From Saxidomus purpurata (lineage: Eukaryota; Mollusca; Bivalvia; Venerida; Veneridae): 64,000 bases of DNA. Below the pieces are notes generated by a model. That model saw nothing but the letters and a program-made list of their open reading frames with translations. It ran no database searches and was not told the DNA's origin. Position numbers and translations under genes: made by a program. Shown one piece after another: positions 35,570-62,959 of this stretch. The stretch spans positions 14,834,011 through 14,898,010 of the forward strand of contig JAFMSR010000017.1 of assembly GCA_022818135.1 (NCBI GenBank). Reading direction: 5' to 3'. Position 1 is the first letter of the stretch. Every line of letters starts with the position of its first letter.

Positions 35570-35645
35570 CACTTGGATTCGAACCTGAACCGTCAAAACT
35601 ACGATCAAATTGTCTACGCACTTACCAATTGAGCTATTCAGGCAA
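35570..35645 (-). tRNA. tRNA-like sequence on the minus strand (degenerate)
   Basis: Read on the minus strand, TAGCTCAATTGGTAAGTGCG matches box A well and GGTTCGAATCC matches box B. The acceptor stem does not close convincingly. It faces the plus-strand tRNA-like sequence inside the same inverted-repeat element. Confidence 0.45.
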
Positions 35646-35861
35646 TCATTATTTTTCCGCGATTTGTTAACTATTTATGTGATATTCTCCATAACAAGTA
35701 CTAAGATAACTGTTATACCTGATTTACCTGTCAAGTTGAACCTAATCCTATGACGCGCTATCAAGTTATCATATAAGGACTATAGTCAGGTGTAAATTAT
35801 CCCTTTATACTTTGTTTTAAAAGGTATATGTACGCAAGTATAGCCTTCATGTTTCACCATA

Positions 35862-35928
35862 GACGTGTAGCGCATCAGATTAATCGGCGGCCGTTGAAAC
35901 TCGGTATCACGAGTTCGAGTCCTGTCAG
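35862..35928 (+). tRNA. tRNA-like sequence just outside the inverted-repeat element
   Basis: GACGTGTAGCGCATCAGATT is a weak box A, and GAGTTCGAGTCC is a good box B at 35910-35921. Stems are incomplete. It may be a tRNA relic or the head of a SINE. Confidence 0.35.
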
Positions 35929-35956
35929 ATTGTTCACCCATGTTACAATGTAGTAT

Positions 35957-36070
35957 AAGTTAGAGTTTATTAAGTCAAATTTTAACAATTAAGAAACCCA
36001 AAGGGAGCGAGCGGTAGCGAGCGACCGGGGTTTCTTAATTGTTAAAATTTGACTTAATAAACTCTAGCTT
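35957..36070. repeat. Long hairpin, copy 1 (43-bp arms)
   Basis: The left arm AAGTTAGAGTTTATTAAGTC... ending AAGAAACCC pairs almost perfectly with the right arm GGGTTTCTTAATTG... ending AAACTCTAGCTT. The loop is a GC-rich direct repeat, GGGAGCGAGCGGTAGCGAGC. The same hairpin recurs at 36827-36940. Confidence 0.9.
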
Positions 36071-36072
36071 AC

Positions 36073-36285
36073 TTAGTGTTTAACCTCATTTGACATTTTG
36101 CATAGCCACCGACATGTATTGTGGCACGGAAAGTCCGTGATTGTGGGCGGAGTTAAAGTGCTTTCTGTTTAGAGCGAACTCTTAATGAATTAAGTGATTT
36201 CAGTAGGTAGTTTTAATAAAAAAGAAAGACGTTTATTTGAAAATCTGAGCGATTTGATTGGTGGTCAAATGGGGTTAAACACTAA
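36073..36285. mobile_element. MITE with TTAGTGTTTAACC inverted ends, copy 1
   Basis: It starts TTAGTGTTTAACCTCATTTG and ends with the complement (CAAATGGGGTTAAACACTAA), 22-bp inverted ends with one mismatch. Length is 213 bp. A small central hairpin, CACGGAaagTCCGTG, lies near 36135. It starts 2 bp after the long hairpin. Confidence 0.85.
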
Positions 36286-36826
36286 AGATGCATAATTGGA
36301 TGAAAAAAACGCTTTCGCTGTTGTAAGAGTACCTGTCAATCAATGGGACCTTTAATGTTCAGATCATGACAATTGAATCCTACATTCTTCAAGCCTTTTT
36401 ATTTGTATTTATATAACATACATGATACGCAAATGTTTAATCTTGTTTTCAGGGTAAGTTAAATAAGGCCTGGAAAGAAATATATGTTTAGTATTACATT
36501 TGTACATGACCAACATTTCTAAATAGCCATTAGAGTCAGTCAACTTTTTTGTTTCAAAAATATTTTACTTTGTATCTGATTCACATGTCTGAGCTTAGTG
36601 AAATATCATTCAGTCTTTCACGAAGATCAAATGAACAAGAGCTGTCCGTAAGACAGTTTGTTCGACTATACTTAGTAATTGCCAATAAAACAAAATTCTT
36701 ATTAGCAAATAGCAAAACAAAATTCTGTTGACTCTCTAAGTATAAACTAAAAAACCATAGTCATCAAAATAAAATAAAGGTTATCTATACTAACTTAATT
36801 TTTTCATACCCCTGAACACTATGTAT
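36286..36826. other. Spacer between the two hairpin+MITE pairs
   Basis: I see no gene or recognisable repeat here. A short frame near 36549-36731 is Ser/Lys-rich without a motif. Confidence 0.4.
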
Positions 36827-36940
36827 AAGTTAGAGTTTATTAAATCAAATTTTAACAATTAAGAAACCCTAAGGGAGCGAGCGGTAGCGAGCGACCGGGG
36901 TTTCTTAATTGTTAAAATTTGACTTAATAAACTCTAACTT
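36827..36940. repeat. Long hairpin, copy 2 (43-bp arms)
   Basis: This is nearly identical to the hairpin at 35957-36070, including the GAGCGAGCGGTAGCGAGCGA loop. Both arms are intact. Confidence 0.9.
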
Positions 36941-36942
36941 AC

Positions 36943-37168
36943 TTAGTGTTTAACCTCATTTGACCTTTTGCACAGCCACCGACATGTATTGTGACACGGA
37001 CCTATGTGTATATAGGTCCGTGATTGTGGGCGGAGCTAAAGTGCTTTCTATTTAGAGTGAACTCTTAATAAATTAAGTGATTTCAGTAGGTAGTTTTAAT
37101 AAAAAAGAAAGACGTTTATTTGAAAATCTGAGCGATTCGATTGGTGGGCAAATGGGGTCAAACACTAA
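36943..37168. mobile_element. MITE with TTAGTGTTTAACC inverted ends, copy 2
   Basis: The ends are the same as copy 1 and again start 2 bp after the long hairpin. Length is 226 bp. The central hairpin is longer here (CACGGACCTATgtgtATATAGGTCCGTG), which accounts for the size difference from copy 1. Confidence 0.85.
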
Positions 37169-37175
37169 ATGGAAG

Positions 37176-37690
37176 TACCATGCACACAGAACATTAACCA
37201 AACTTTTTAAGTTCAACAAGGGCCATAATTTATCATAAACCTACTCAGGAGTCATCTAACTAGATTGTTTGATACCTGTAAAGACTATATTGAAGTTTTA
37301 AATCAATCCAATGAATGGTTACTGAGATATGTTCATGATAGTACACATGGTAGTACCTTGCACGTAAAACATTAACCAAACTTTCTAAGTTCAACAAGGG
37401 CCATAATTTATAATATCTAACTAGATTGTTTGATACCTTTAAAGACTATATTGAAGTTTAAATCAATCCAACGAGTGGTTACTGAGATATGTTCATGATA
37501 GTACACATGTATCTTGCATGCAAAACTTTAACCAAATTTCGAAGTCAAGCAAGGGCCATAATTTGAATTAAATTCATACAAGAGTTATGTAACTTAACAG
37601 TCTGACACCCCTGAAGACTTTAATAAAGTTTCAAATCAATCCCATAGGTGGTAACTGAGATATATCCATCCTTGCATGTAAAACTTTAAC
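37176..37690 (+). repeat. Three tandem units of 160-180 bp
   Basis: Each unit runs from a TACCNTGCACNNANAACATTAA-type start through AAGTTCAACAAGGGCCATAA and GATTGTTTGATACC to GTTACTGAGATATGTTCATG. Units begin near 37176, 37350 and 37508. The third is more diverged. No coding potential. Confidence 0.8.
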
Positions 37691-39505
37691 TAAAGCTGCA
37701 ACGCCGACGCACAACTGACTGTAATAGGTCTCCATATTCTTCGAATACTCGAGCTAAAAATGCAGTCTACTTCGTACACAAGGTTTTCTTATGATTTGAC
37801 CTGGTGACCTAGTTTCTGACCAGATATGACCCATAATCGAACTCTACCTAGATACCATCAAGACACTCATTCGTACAAAAAAGATCCAATGAAGAAAAAG
37901 CTTCTATTACATACACAAGACTTTGACTAGGGTATATATTATAACATCGGTTACCTCGATATAAAAAATATCTGACATATGTTACCGGGGTGTCATCATG
38001 GTAGTTGCGTAATAAATACTCCTGTTACAGCTCACTGTCAAAACAGAGAGGAAACTTAACACTGAAATGGGTGGCAGCTGGGTTGCCATCCATTTTGGTG
38101 TAAAATATCCTATTGTTTTTATGGAAACAATACACCCGCTATCGAGGAAGCATGACACCCTTCATGGTGTCATTTAACACGTTCTGCACAAGATTAACGT
38201 ACACATTCATAACGTATAAATCCTTTCACCACAACATACGTCAAAACCTGGACTAACTGGTCCAATCACTCCCATAACATTCTTCGGGAATGTCAAACAG
38301 AAGTGTGTGTAAGATAAAGACTCAAGAAGGTCCTAGCCAGTGGTTAAATTTCAAACAAATCTATACTTTAATTTCATTAAAACTTTGATTTAAACTTCTG
38401 ATGTTTTAAGCTCAGTGTATGCAAAGCAAGTGGCCAATTCTCTACCGGGGCCCTTTTTATAGTTCTTCTCCGGCCTTTAATTTGATTTGATTTGAAGCAA
38501 ATTTTATAAAGGTCCGTCTATAAGCGCAAATATGTTAGCATGAATTTGTGGATGAGACCTCGGCATGTCTCCCATCATACCTATACCTATCAAGCGTGTT
38601 TTTCTGTTTCCAAAATAGGAGATATTTACCTGACTGCAATTTCCAGCCAGTATAGCCAAAGGTTGAATTTGATTGGTTGCCAAAGAGTTAGCCATCACGG
38701 CGACCAAGTTCTCCGGCCTTTAACTTTTGCCAATAACTATTTATTTGATCTCTTTACAACATTGTGACAGGTTTCGTAGCTAAACGTCACAGAAAGACTT
38801 TACGTTCATAATTTTGCCAATAATAGCAACGTGTTCCTGTACATGTATGATACACGGTTGTGTCCGTCTGTGTCATGCTTTATTTGAGACCATAACTATG
38901 CGCGTGGAATGCAGCATATAATTAAGGCACATGCAAGTCCTTGGTTAGTTGACTTGTGTAACGATACACGACGCGACAAGCAAAACACCGACTTGAGTGT
39001 AGGCGTGACATCATTTTAGGGCAAAGTTACATTCCGTGTTACTATATCCCAGTCGGTGTATCTGACCAACTTACACTTGTATGGATTTACAAAACGCTAG
39101 ATCTTCACTGATTCTGGAGTAAAATTGCATTTCTGCGATTCTTTACTCACAAACGGTGTAACTGACACGGTAACACCAATGTACACTATATTTAGAGATA
39201 ACAAACACTCATTTTTTACAGTGCACCTTGACACAAAACGGCAAGACTTTCAGTGTCAAAAATGCAAGTCAGTAATGCAAACCAACAATTCTAAAACTAT
39301 GTCATATAATGTGTCTACTTCCAACGGCACATGACCATTTTTATTACATATGCTTTGTTTTTCTTAAAAAGGCACTTCCTAAACTGGTGCCATATTGAAT
39401 AACTCCAAAAAAATAAATAATAGAGTATTTGTAAGTATTATTACTTAATCTAAAAGTTAAGGCTATACATTCAAGTCGTTATAAGTAAAATAAGCGTTTT
39501 AAAAT
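37691..39505. other. Gene-free DNA with no clear structure
   Basis: No supported exon or inverted-repeat element was found. Short overlapping frames near 38504-38767 carry no recognisable motif. Confidence 0.4.
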
Positions 39506-39507
39506 AT

Positions 39508-39760
39508 GCACCAGTACCGTAAAACGTTCATTTATCTTTTATAGAGTTGTTGTACAATTAATGGATGGATAGCGATTTTTAACAGATGGCCTTTATGTTG
39601 ATTAATTGTGCTAGAATGAGACATTTTTCGGTGTATGTTATTTTCTAAAATCGTATTTATTTATCACTTTACGTTCATTGAACATATAATGGAGTATTAT
39701 TATAATATTATTATATTATTTGGAGTATCTAATCTACTTGTTGTTGGGCGTGTCCCTTTA
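39508..39760 (+). repeat. Interspersed repeat 'CAGTACCGTAAA...GTGTCCCTTTAA', copy 2 (plus)
   Basis: It shares CAGTACCGTAAAACGTTCA, AGAGTTGTTGTACAATTAATGG, GATGGATAGCGATTTT, ATGAGACATTTTTCG and the GNGCGTGTCCCTTTAA end with the copies at 13780-14020 (minus) and 53995-54235 (plus). Confidence 0.7.
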
Positions 39761-39774
39761 AAGCTGCTTATTTT

Positions 39775-40060
39775 CGGAAATGTTGGCTATTTTTGTCGCA
39801 ATTTTTCAAGAAATGTAATTTCCGGAAATCAAAAAACATGTTCCAAGGACAACATTTTTCATCCGACTAACATAAAACCGGTATCATTGTGAAGGAGACG
39901 TTCTCTGGTTGATATATATGAAACTTTAACACAAAAGAAGTAGTTATCACACAAATGGCAATGTAAACTATGGTTCTGCTAGCTACTTTTGCCCCATTTT
40001 TTCCATGATTACAATTTACGGAATTCAAGAAAATGTGTAAAGGCAACATTTTTCGTCGTT
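39775..40060 (-). repeat. Tandem repeat unit family 'TTGTCTTTGGAACATGTTTTT', minus copy
   Basis: On the minus strand, AATGTTGTCCTTGGAACATG, TTTTTTGATTTCCGGAAAT and the TATTTGTGTGATAACT segment match plus-strand copies at 44925-45290. Two units are visible here (ending near 39880 and 40050). Confidence 0.65.
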
Positions 40061-40092
40061 GAAATAAAAATAGATATTATATACATATATAT

Positions 40093-40328
40093 ATATACGT
40101 GAAAAATTCAAAAACATGTGCCGGAAAAAAAGTTAAATATATTAAAAGATAAAAACACAGTCCATGAGATAATTAAATTATTATTTTTCCAACCCGTTTC
40201 GCTTTCTTACTAATAAAATAAAAAATGGGATAAAATATATTTTTTTTTTTTTTTTGAAAGATAAACACACAGTCTATGAGATAATTAAATATTTTTCCGG
40301 CACATGTTTTTGAATTTTTCACGTATAT
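40093..40328. mobile_element. 236-bp MITE with perfect 36-bp inverted ends
   Basis: The left end ATATACGTGAAAAATTCAAA continuing to CCGGAAAAA is matched exactly by the complement at the right end (TTTTTCCGGCACATG ... CACGTATAT). The interior contains two direct copies of GATAAANACACAGTCYATGA, and a T tract at 40240-40255. No coding frame. Confidence 0.85.
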
Positions 40329-40329
40329 T

Positions 40330-41027
40330 AATGTATATAGTTTAGTCCAACTTAGTAGTTTGGAGCTATCTTTATTTTGATGAATGTAGCTTGCTCACAT
40401 CGTATAATTTCTGAACAGTACACTTGTGATACGTACATGTATACAGTTAAACTACAGCCAAAATGGTATCAGTTACTTCAGTCGCCAATTAAGGGACACA
40501 TTGAAAGTGGTTACTCCAAGTAAGCTTACCATTTCATATGGGTGTTTTATATATTAAAGTGAGCAAATAGGGTTTATCAGTATTGGAAGTTAGTGGCACG
40601 TTTCTGCTTAATTTAGGTGACCACCAGCACAGGTTCAACTGTAATGGCCTTGTGAAACAACAAACAGACGCGGTTTGTTGTGTTTATTCATGAACAAGAG
40701 ATTTGTACTTTTTTGATACTTGTATACATCTGACAATATGTCGACCTATCATCAGTTTCATGTTAACGAAAATTAATATAGAACCAGAGAAATAGTATAC
40801 TTTTCTATGTCTCTGGTAGAACTTGAATACTGGCGTGTCGTGACTTATTTTATTTGCCGTATGAATGTCGAACAATGGCTAACAAGTAACAGCTGCTCAA
40901 AGCTACATCAGTTAATGCAATATGAAATGATATATACATTTTGTGCATCGATATGTATCATATATAGATATGTATCATATATTTAGAGAAAGAGACATGT
41001 AATGAGTGTATGATTTGTACAAATATA
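40330..41027. other. Gene-free stretch
   Basis: Nothing recognisable. A tandem ATGTATCATATATAGAT pair occurs near 40952-40985. Confidence 0.4.
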
Positions 41028-41213
41028 TCATAAAACTGTACCATATTGAAGCGTGTATTCATATGGACATCGTACATTACCAGGAACAATATTGACAAAG
41101 CCATTTTTAACATGGACAATGTCTGTATAACCTATGCATCTCTTATGACACCATTTAAGTTTGCAATATTTGTTGTCACATTTCACCATATAAGTTTCGG
41201 CAGTACTCGGCAT
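41028..41213 (-). CDS. Small 61-codon frame with a partial PHD-finger-like motif
   Basis: The frame reads KCDNKYCKLKWCHKRCIGYT, then VRCPYE. The order CDN-x2-C-x3-W-x-H-x2-C-x-G resembles the second half of ING-type PHD fingers (CDN..C...WFH..CVG), followed by a CP. The first zinc-binding half and the final Cys are missing, so a full PHD fold is not present. The ATG has a favourable AAAATG context. It may be a remnant exon of a host or transposon gene; no neighbours support it. Confidence 0.3.
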   Translation of the reverse strand: MPSTAETYMVKCDNKYCKLKWCHKRCIGYTDIVHVKNGFVNIVPGNVRCPYEYTLQYGTVL

Positions 41214-42290
41214 TTTACGTAAGACACATACTTTTAACGCCGATACTAATAGTTTGCTACTAGTATGTTTTTTAGTAAATTCGTCTGATCAACGTAAATA
41301 CATATTCTTCACGAATTTTACCAGAGCATGTTTATAAAACTAACTGATTCGCATCACAAATAAAATTTCATAAAACATATATTAAATGAAAAATTTAATT
41401 ACATTGTCGCTTAATGCACAGTTATTGAACTGATACAAAAGTGTTGTAATAGTAATGAAATCAAACAAAGCCTTGTGACCAGATCGCAACTGAGGTAAGA
41501 GGGGTAGGGATGGTGTCATCAGGACGAGACATGTTTGTCACCAGGTGATATTACTTGTTCAAATGTATACTGTAAATTATTGTTCACGTCATATCACTGA
41601 AATAATGTAAGACTGTTTTCAACGCGATTGATACTCTTATTCTTCATACGGTACATGTAAATGGAATTGAATTACATGTTATATTAACATTTATTAGTAA
41701 AGCAAATACATGTTTCATAATATAGGATAAATAGATATTATCATTTAAATCTAATTACAAATTGACAACAATTCAAATAATCTTTACATTTGAATGGGTT
41801 TAAAGTGGATCAGTTCTATGACCGTTAATCGTTTTATTACCTATCTATTATCTGTATATTGCCCACGGGTAGAGTTATTTCCTGTCTATGTTTCACATAC
41901 ACACGTTTCTTGTATACTATGGTATTGTATGATATATCGGTCTGTAACCTCTAAAGCTTTTAAAACATTTTACCGTATACAGAATTTTAATAAGAAGTTT
42001 TTTTAAAGTTTATTAAATCATACACAGCCGCGGCAGTCGAAGTGTTTTCGTTTTCCAGCTAAATGTATAAATTTAATAAGATTCCAGCATGTCGCATGTA
42101 TGTATTCATTTTAAAGTTTTATCGTTGGTACCGGATAATTCATATGACCAACGCCCCAAGAAGAGTTTTAGTTGTTTTAGTGTCGCGTGATAGTGCAAGA
42201 TACAAAACGCGTCCAGTTCAAGAGACAACGCCTAGTTATTTAAGCACCAATACACCTCGATCTTAGGTCTCACCCGGAAGACTATTAGTT
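41214..42290. other. Gene-free AT-rich DNA
   Basis: No supported exon. Two short plus-strand frames (41794-42006 and 42063-42266) show no recognisable domain. Confidence 0.4.
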
Positions 42291-42295
42291 ATATT

Positions 42296-42380
42296 GATAG
42301 AGGAGCGGGGGGTCGAACCTGCGATCCCTTGACTACCAGCCCAGAGCGTTAACCACTAGGCCACTGAACCCCTCAATCAT
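42296..42380 (-). mobile_element. tRNA-derived SINE head or tRNA pseudogene
   Basis: On the minus strand GTGGCCTAGTGGTTAACGCT matches box A and GCAGGTTCGACCCCCC contains a box B (GGTTCGACCCC). The acceptor-like ends GAGGGGT and GCTCCTC can pair over seven positions, and the T stem pairs at four of five. The anticodon stem is poor, so a working tRNA is unlikely. The following body on the minus strand has no recognised tail. Confidence 0.55.
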
Positions 42381-44920
42381 GTAGCAGAGTGTCACAACCA
42401 AGGCCAATACACACCTCTGATATACTATACATGTTTATAATTAACTAGTGATGGAAATTAAACTAATGAAGTTATTTTATAATCATAAAGGCATAATCAT
42501 ACATTACATTTCTCCTTTTTAATGATTTTTCCCCTTTGTTTCTGAGGCTTCATTAATTTGGTCTGTTTTAAATTTAAAAACACAACAGTTACTGTCATTG
42601 GATTATAATAAAACGCGCAAAATGTGCCTGTTATATTGAAAAGAAAAGCATAGCGCATACGCTATTACAACTATTTACGTTCCCAAACGGAACAGAATAA
42701 AACATGGGTGATATCATTTAAATAAAAAAGAAAAAATGAAAAAAAAGTTCGTTTTTAGTTTTCCTCAAACGTATATGTATATTTTAATTTTCCAACTTTC
42801 ACGCTCGAACACTCCCGAATGATCGATCCGTCTGCTAAGTTATAAAGTTTTATGGCCGGACATTACGTAACATTTATGGTGACCCGTAATAAAATGCTTA
42901 AAGATGTATATTGGGTTTTGTTTTATGCTTTATATAAATTATTCCGATTCAAAAGAAAAAAAATCTGTCAATGAAACGAATATATTTTACTGAATTCTAT
43001 AACTATACAATTATAATTTATATAACTTTTCATCATATTTCATACAAGTTTAAAGAGCGATTTATGTTTTTTTCTTCTCTTTTTCAATTACTTGGACAGA
43101 GACACATTTTATACATGTCTAACTTGAAATAGTGGTTTTCACTATTCCGTGACCGCAGCGCCAATTGATTTCATTTGATAGGAAGGTGAAAATGTCATTT
43201 TATGAAGTGTTGTAGAAAGAGAATGTCTCGAAGATCTACGTTTGTTTTCACAATACAGATGCAGTAAAAACCAGGTAGTCTAAATTCGCGTATGTTTTGT
43301 CTTTCAAAGCTTTCCGAAGACATGCATTTGTTTTTAAATTTTGTTTTTTCTTTTAACAGTGTAACTTTTAGTGTGAAAAAAAATGTACATAAGCAAATCT
43401 TGATATATGTGCAGACTTTTAAATAGAAAATTACCCAAACTTAGTAAAAGATGATATAAAAAGTTGACCAGTTATCTACATTTAAAAAGCACATCGTGTC
43501 TTTCCCATGCCCTGATAGAAATTGATTTGCCATGCACGCATGTTCTTGAATTTCATGTTCATCATTCAATTTTTTATAAGTTATTTGTTTACATGAACAA
43601 ACAGAATAACGCGCGTGCAAAGAGGTCAGTCGGCAATTTAAGTTTTTTAGATTCATTCCAATATGTCAAGAACAACGAGTGTAACAGCTTTTTGAGTTCC
43701 CTGGTCTGTTACTATTGTCAACATTTATTATTTCTATCACTGGATTCGTATTTTCAAGGTACCTCATTTTACATTAAATATGATCAAATTCATTAAATCT
43801 TATAAAAAAACGTTTTTAATGATATTTTGCTCTCCACTTGAAACAATCTTATTCATATTATTTTATTGAAAATAAGGTAATAGATAAAGGTTCATCGTTC
43901 AGGTATAATTATAATGGTCAAAGGAAAAACGCAATTTCCCCTTTTACCTAAATTAGTAACAATTCAACTTTCACATCTCCCTTAGGCTACAGATAATCTA
44001 GGTTTAAAAAAACGATATATTGATTTATCCTGTTTGGCAGGCGCAGTTACACGTGACTGGTTTTATGGCCCCATAAATCATACACGCTCGCAAATATCGA
44101 TAAAAGAAGGGTAACTCTGGAGACACCGTGATGACACATGAAATTTGACTTAATTCCCTTGATTTTTGTGATATTGGTCGTGGTTATATATGTTGGCCAT
44201 GAAAGCGCTATCTTCAACATTTTACATGTAATTTCCAGGTATATTTAGCAATATTTGATACCTTGAATACATTTTATTTGCAAAAAAATAATTCTCACTT
44301 AAGAGAATTACAGTATGTGAAAGTTAATAAGTTTTATCAAAATTAAGTTATTTGTTTAAGAAAGATATAAAATAAAATGTAGATTTTTATTCTGACCAAA
44401 CTATATATCTGTGAAACTAACTTTAATGTTTTTCTTTATTTTTTCAATGAAGTAAAGTGTGTTTCTGACCAAAATGAATAATTTGTTTGTGGCAGAGAAA
44501 CATTGCACAATTTTCTCAGACTGTACCAAAAGTAACTTACTCGAGTAATTTATTTACATAACAAACTTTACAAAACTCAACACTTTACTCAATTTGAAAG
44601 AAAAGGTGCATATCTTTATGGTATTACGTTGGCAATATACATGTACTGTTAACCACAATATATGTTAAATATGCGTAGATGCTATTGAAAGGCATAAGTA
44701 AAGTCAATAATTTCCTTAACTATTATCCTTTTTTTAAATAAGTAGTTTTTAACCCTTTTGACCATGTACATCATCATTTATCAACTTTTACCTATTGCAA
44801 TAGTAGCTATACAGTAGCTGATTATGAAAAACAGAAGCTAGTCTACCAAAGGCTAAGACCCCTCCTGTGAATACACAGGTTTATCTGGACCCCTGTGGCC
44901 ACATATCTCACATTCGATTT
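42381..44920. other. Gene-free AT-rich DNA
   Basis: No exon with domain support was found. A 110-codon plus-strand frame at 43464-43796 is unremarkable in composition and overlaps an opposing frame. Confidence 0.4.
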
Positions 44921-44924
44921 TTAG

Positions 44925-45290
44925 ATTTGAAAATGATAGAACGTCTCCTTCAGAATGATATCAGTTTTATGTTAGTCGGATGAAAAGTGTTGTCTTTGGA
45001 ACATGTTTTTTGATTTTCGTCTATTACATTTTTAGAAAAATTGCAACAAAAAATAAGCAAAATATCCATAACTTGCAGAGGTATTTGTGTGATAACTTCT
45101 TACTTTGAATTAAAGTTTCGTATATATTTGGAAACGTTAGGACGTCTTCTTTACAATGATACCAGTTTTCTATCTCTCGGATGAAAACTGTTGTCTTTGG
45201 AACATGTTTTTTGATTTACGGGTTTTCCTTAAATATTTTCCCGGTTTTCCAATATTTCCGGGTTTTACACTTTTCCACAAATACTGAAAA
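44925..45290 (+). repeat. Two tandem units of the 'TTGTCTTTGGAACATGTTTTT' family
   Basis: TCGGATGAAAANTGTTGTCTTTGGAACATG occurs at about 44977-45006 and again at 45177-45206. Each is preceded by a TTCTTNANAATGATANCAGTTTT segment and followed by TTTTTGATTT. The inverted family copy is at 39775-40060. The array ends about 400 bp before the ADRM1 promoter. Confidence 0.7.
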
Positions 45291-45676
45291 CTTATGTTAA
45301 AACCCACTATTTTCTCAATATTCACCATTCAATTGTACATACGTTTTAGGAGTGCCCACTGATTTTATTCTTGATTTTATGATATCAAACCTTGCACTAA
45401 CCGAATATATGGGTCGAAATATTAGATGTGGCTGCGAGTTTTAGATAAAAGAGACTAAAAACACTAACAAAATCACCTTTTTACCCAAATAATTCAGTTT
45501 AAAGTTAATTGTTTTCACCTCTACATCGATTAGAACTTACTCTCGGTGAAAGAGTATAGAAACAATAATTCTTCTCCAAGGCAGAGGCATAAAAACAACC
45601 ATTTTTACAATATATTTTCTGTAAAACATCAACACATGTCCCTTTTTTGAAAAAATGCCAATTTTCAAAACTTTGG

Positions 45677-46087
45677 ACACCGTTGCCATAGAAACGCGAA
45701 GGAATTTGCAAAAAACAAAAAAAACTTTTAATTTAAATATGAGGTAGATCTACAAAAATTTCACAATTTTATACAAATCCGTAACTATGCGTGCCGCCAG
45801 ATTTTGGTGCTTACAGAGAATTGCTCTTATTAGTAGGAGGCATCGCGAGTTACATCCTCTTTTTAAGAAGGGCCAAATTGACACAGCATTATGCGTTATG
45901 CTATATGCTAAGTTCTTTGTGCTTTCTTGTAAGTGCCAAGATATCGAAGCTGTTTTTTGAAACTTATGCAGGGTCCGCGATAGCATGCTCTTAACACACG
46001 TTCCGTACCTTTTCCGGTGTCAGGTCTGTGTCAGCACTGGTCGGGCTTTTATCCTGAACTGGTACCAGTCTATTCAAAACTTCAAAA
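45677..46087 (+). promoter_or_regulatory. ADRM1 5' flank and promoter region, with an X-box-like site
   Basis: This stretch lies directly upstream of the ADRM1 start codon and is conserved in the rearranged copy at 20339-20990, although in swapped block order. At 45682-45695 GTTGCCATAGAAAC fits the RFX X-box consensus (RYYNYY-N2-RRNRAC); the copy has GTTGCCATGGAAAC. A TATA box was not recognised, as is usual for proteasome genes. The transcription start is unknown. That RFX factors bind here is only a suggestion. Confidence 0.5.
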
Positions 46088-62496
<16,409 letters not shown>

Positions 62497-62609
62497 AAAA
62501 GATATTATATAGATAAAAATGAAGAAATCCTAGATACTTTAACAGATGCTGTCACTAGATATAGATAGTGATTACCATTTTATGGTTCAACAGTTTAAAA
62601 AATATTTGA

Positions 62610-62615
62610 AATAAA
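62610..62615 (+). terminator. Poly(A) signal AATAAA of ADRM1
   Basis: The hexamer lies 114 bp after the TAA of ADRM1 at 62494-62496, in AT-rich sequence. It gives a short 3' UTR ending near 62630-62640. Confidence 0.75.
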
Positions 62616-62959
62616 TATATCAAATTATAAAATTTCTTTTGTTTTGTCTTTGATTGATCATTTGAAACTTTGACATTTTGATTTACCAAATTGGGCATAG
62701 GAATAATATCAGTGTTGCTGCTGTCTTAAAAGATTACTTTCAGATTAATAGATACTACCAATTATTCTTAATTGGCTAATCTGAACATGATGTATATACA
62801 CATATGGAAGATGATCAACACATGATGTGGTCTATTTACAGATTTCTTCTTAAAATATCCTTAAAAAATCCTTAAAATATTCTGCAAGTCAACATGTGGG
62901 GTGGGGGAGGGGGATATAGCACATTTTCTTTTATAAAGTCGAAGTCATTTGCAATTGCT

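Larger units (their letters stand above)
35054..35784. mobile_element. Inverted-repeat element of 731 bp carrying two opposed tRNA-like sequences
   Basis: The ends are perfect 24-bp inverted repeats (TATAGTCCTTATATGATAAC TTGA at 35054-35077 and its complement at 35761-35784), with weaker pairing inward through AGTTGCGTCA / TGACGCGCT. The terminal TA of each repeat could be a TA target duplication, as in Tc1/mariner-like MITEs. No transposase frame is present. The interior holds a plus-strand tRNA-like sequence at about 35195-35266 and a minus-strand one at about 35570-35645. Confidence 0.75.

Noticed and set aside
35195..35928. A cluster of three working tRNA genes
   Set aside because: Box A and B are present, but acceptor and anticodon stems do not close well; they are better treated as tRNA-like or SINE relics.
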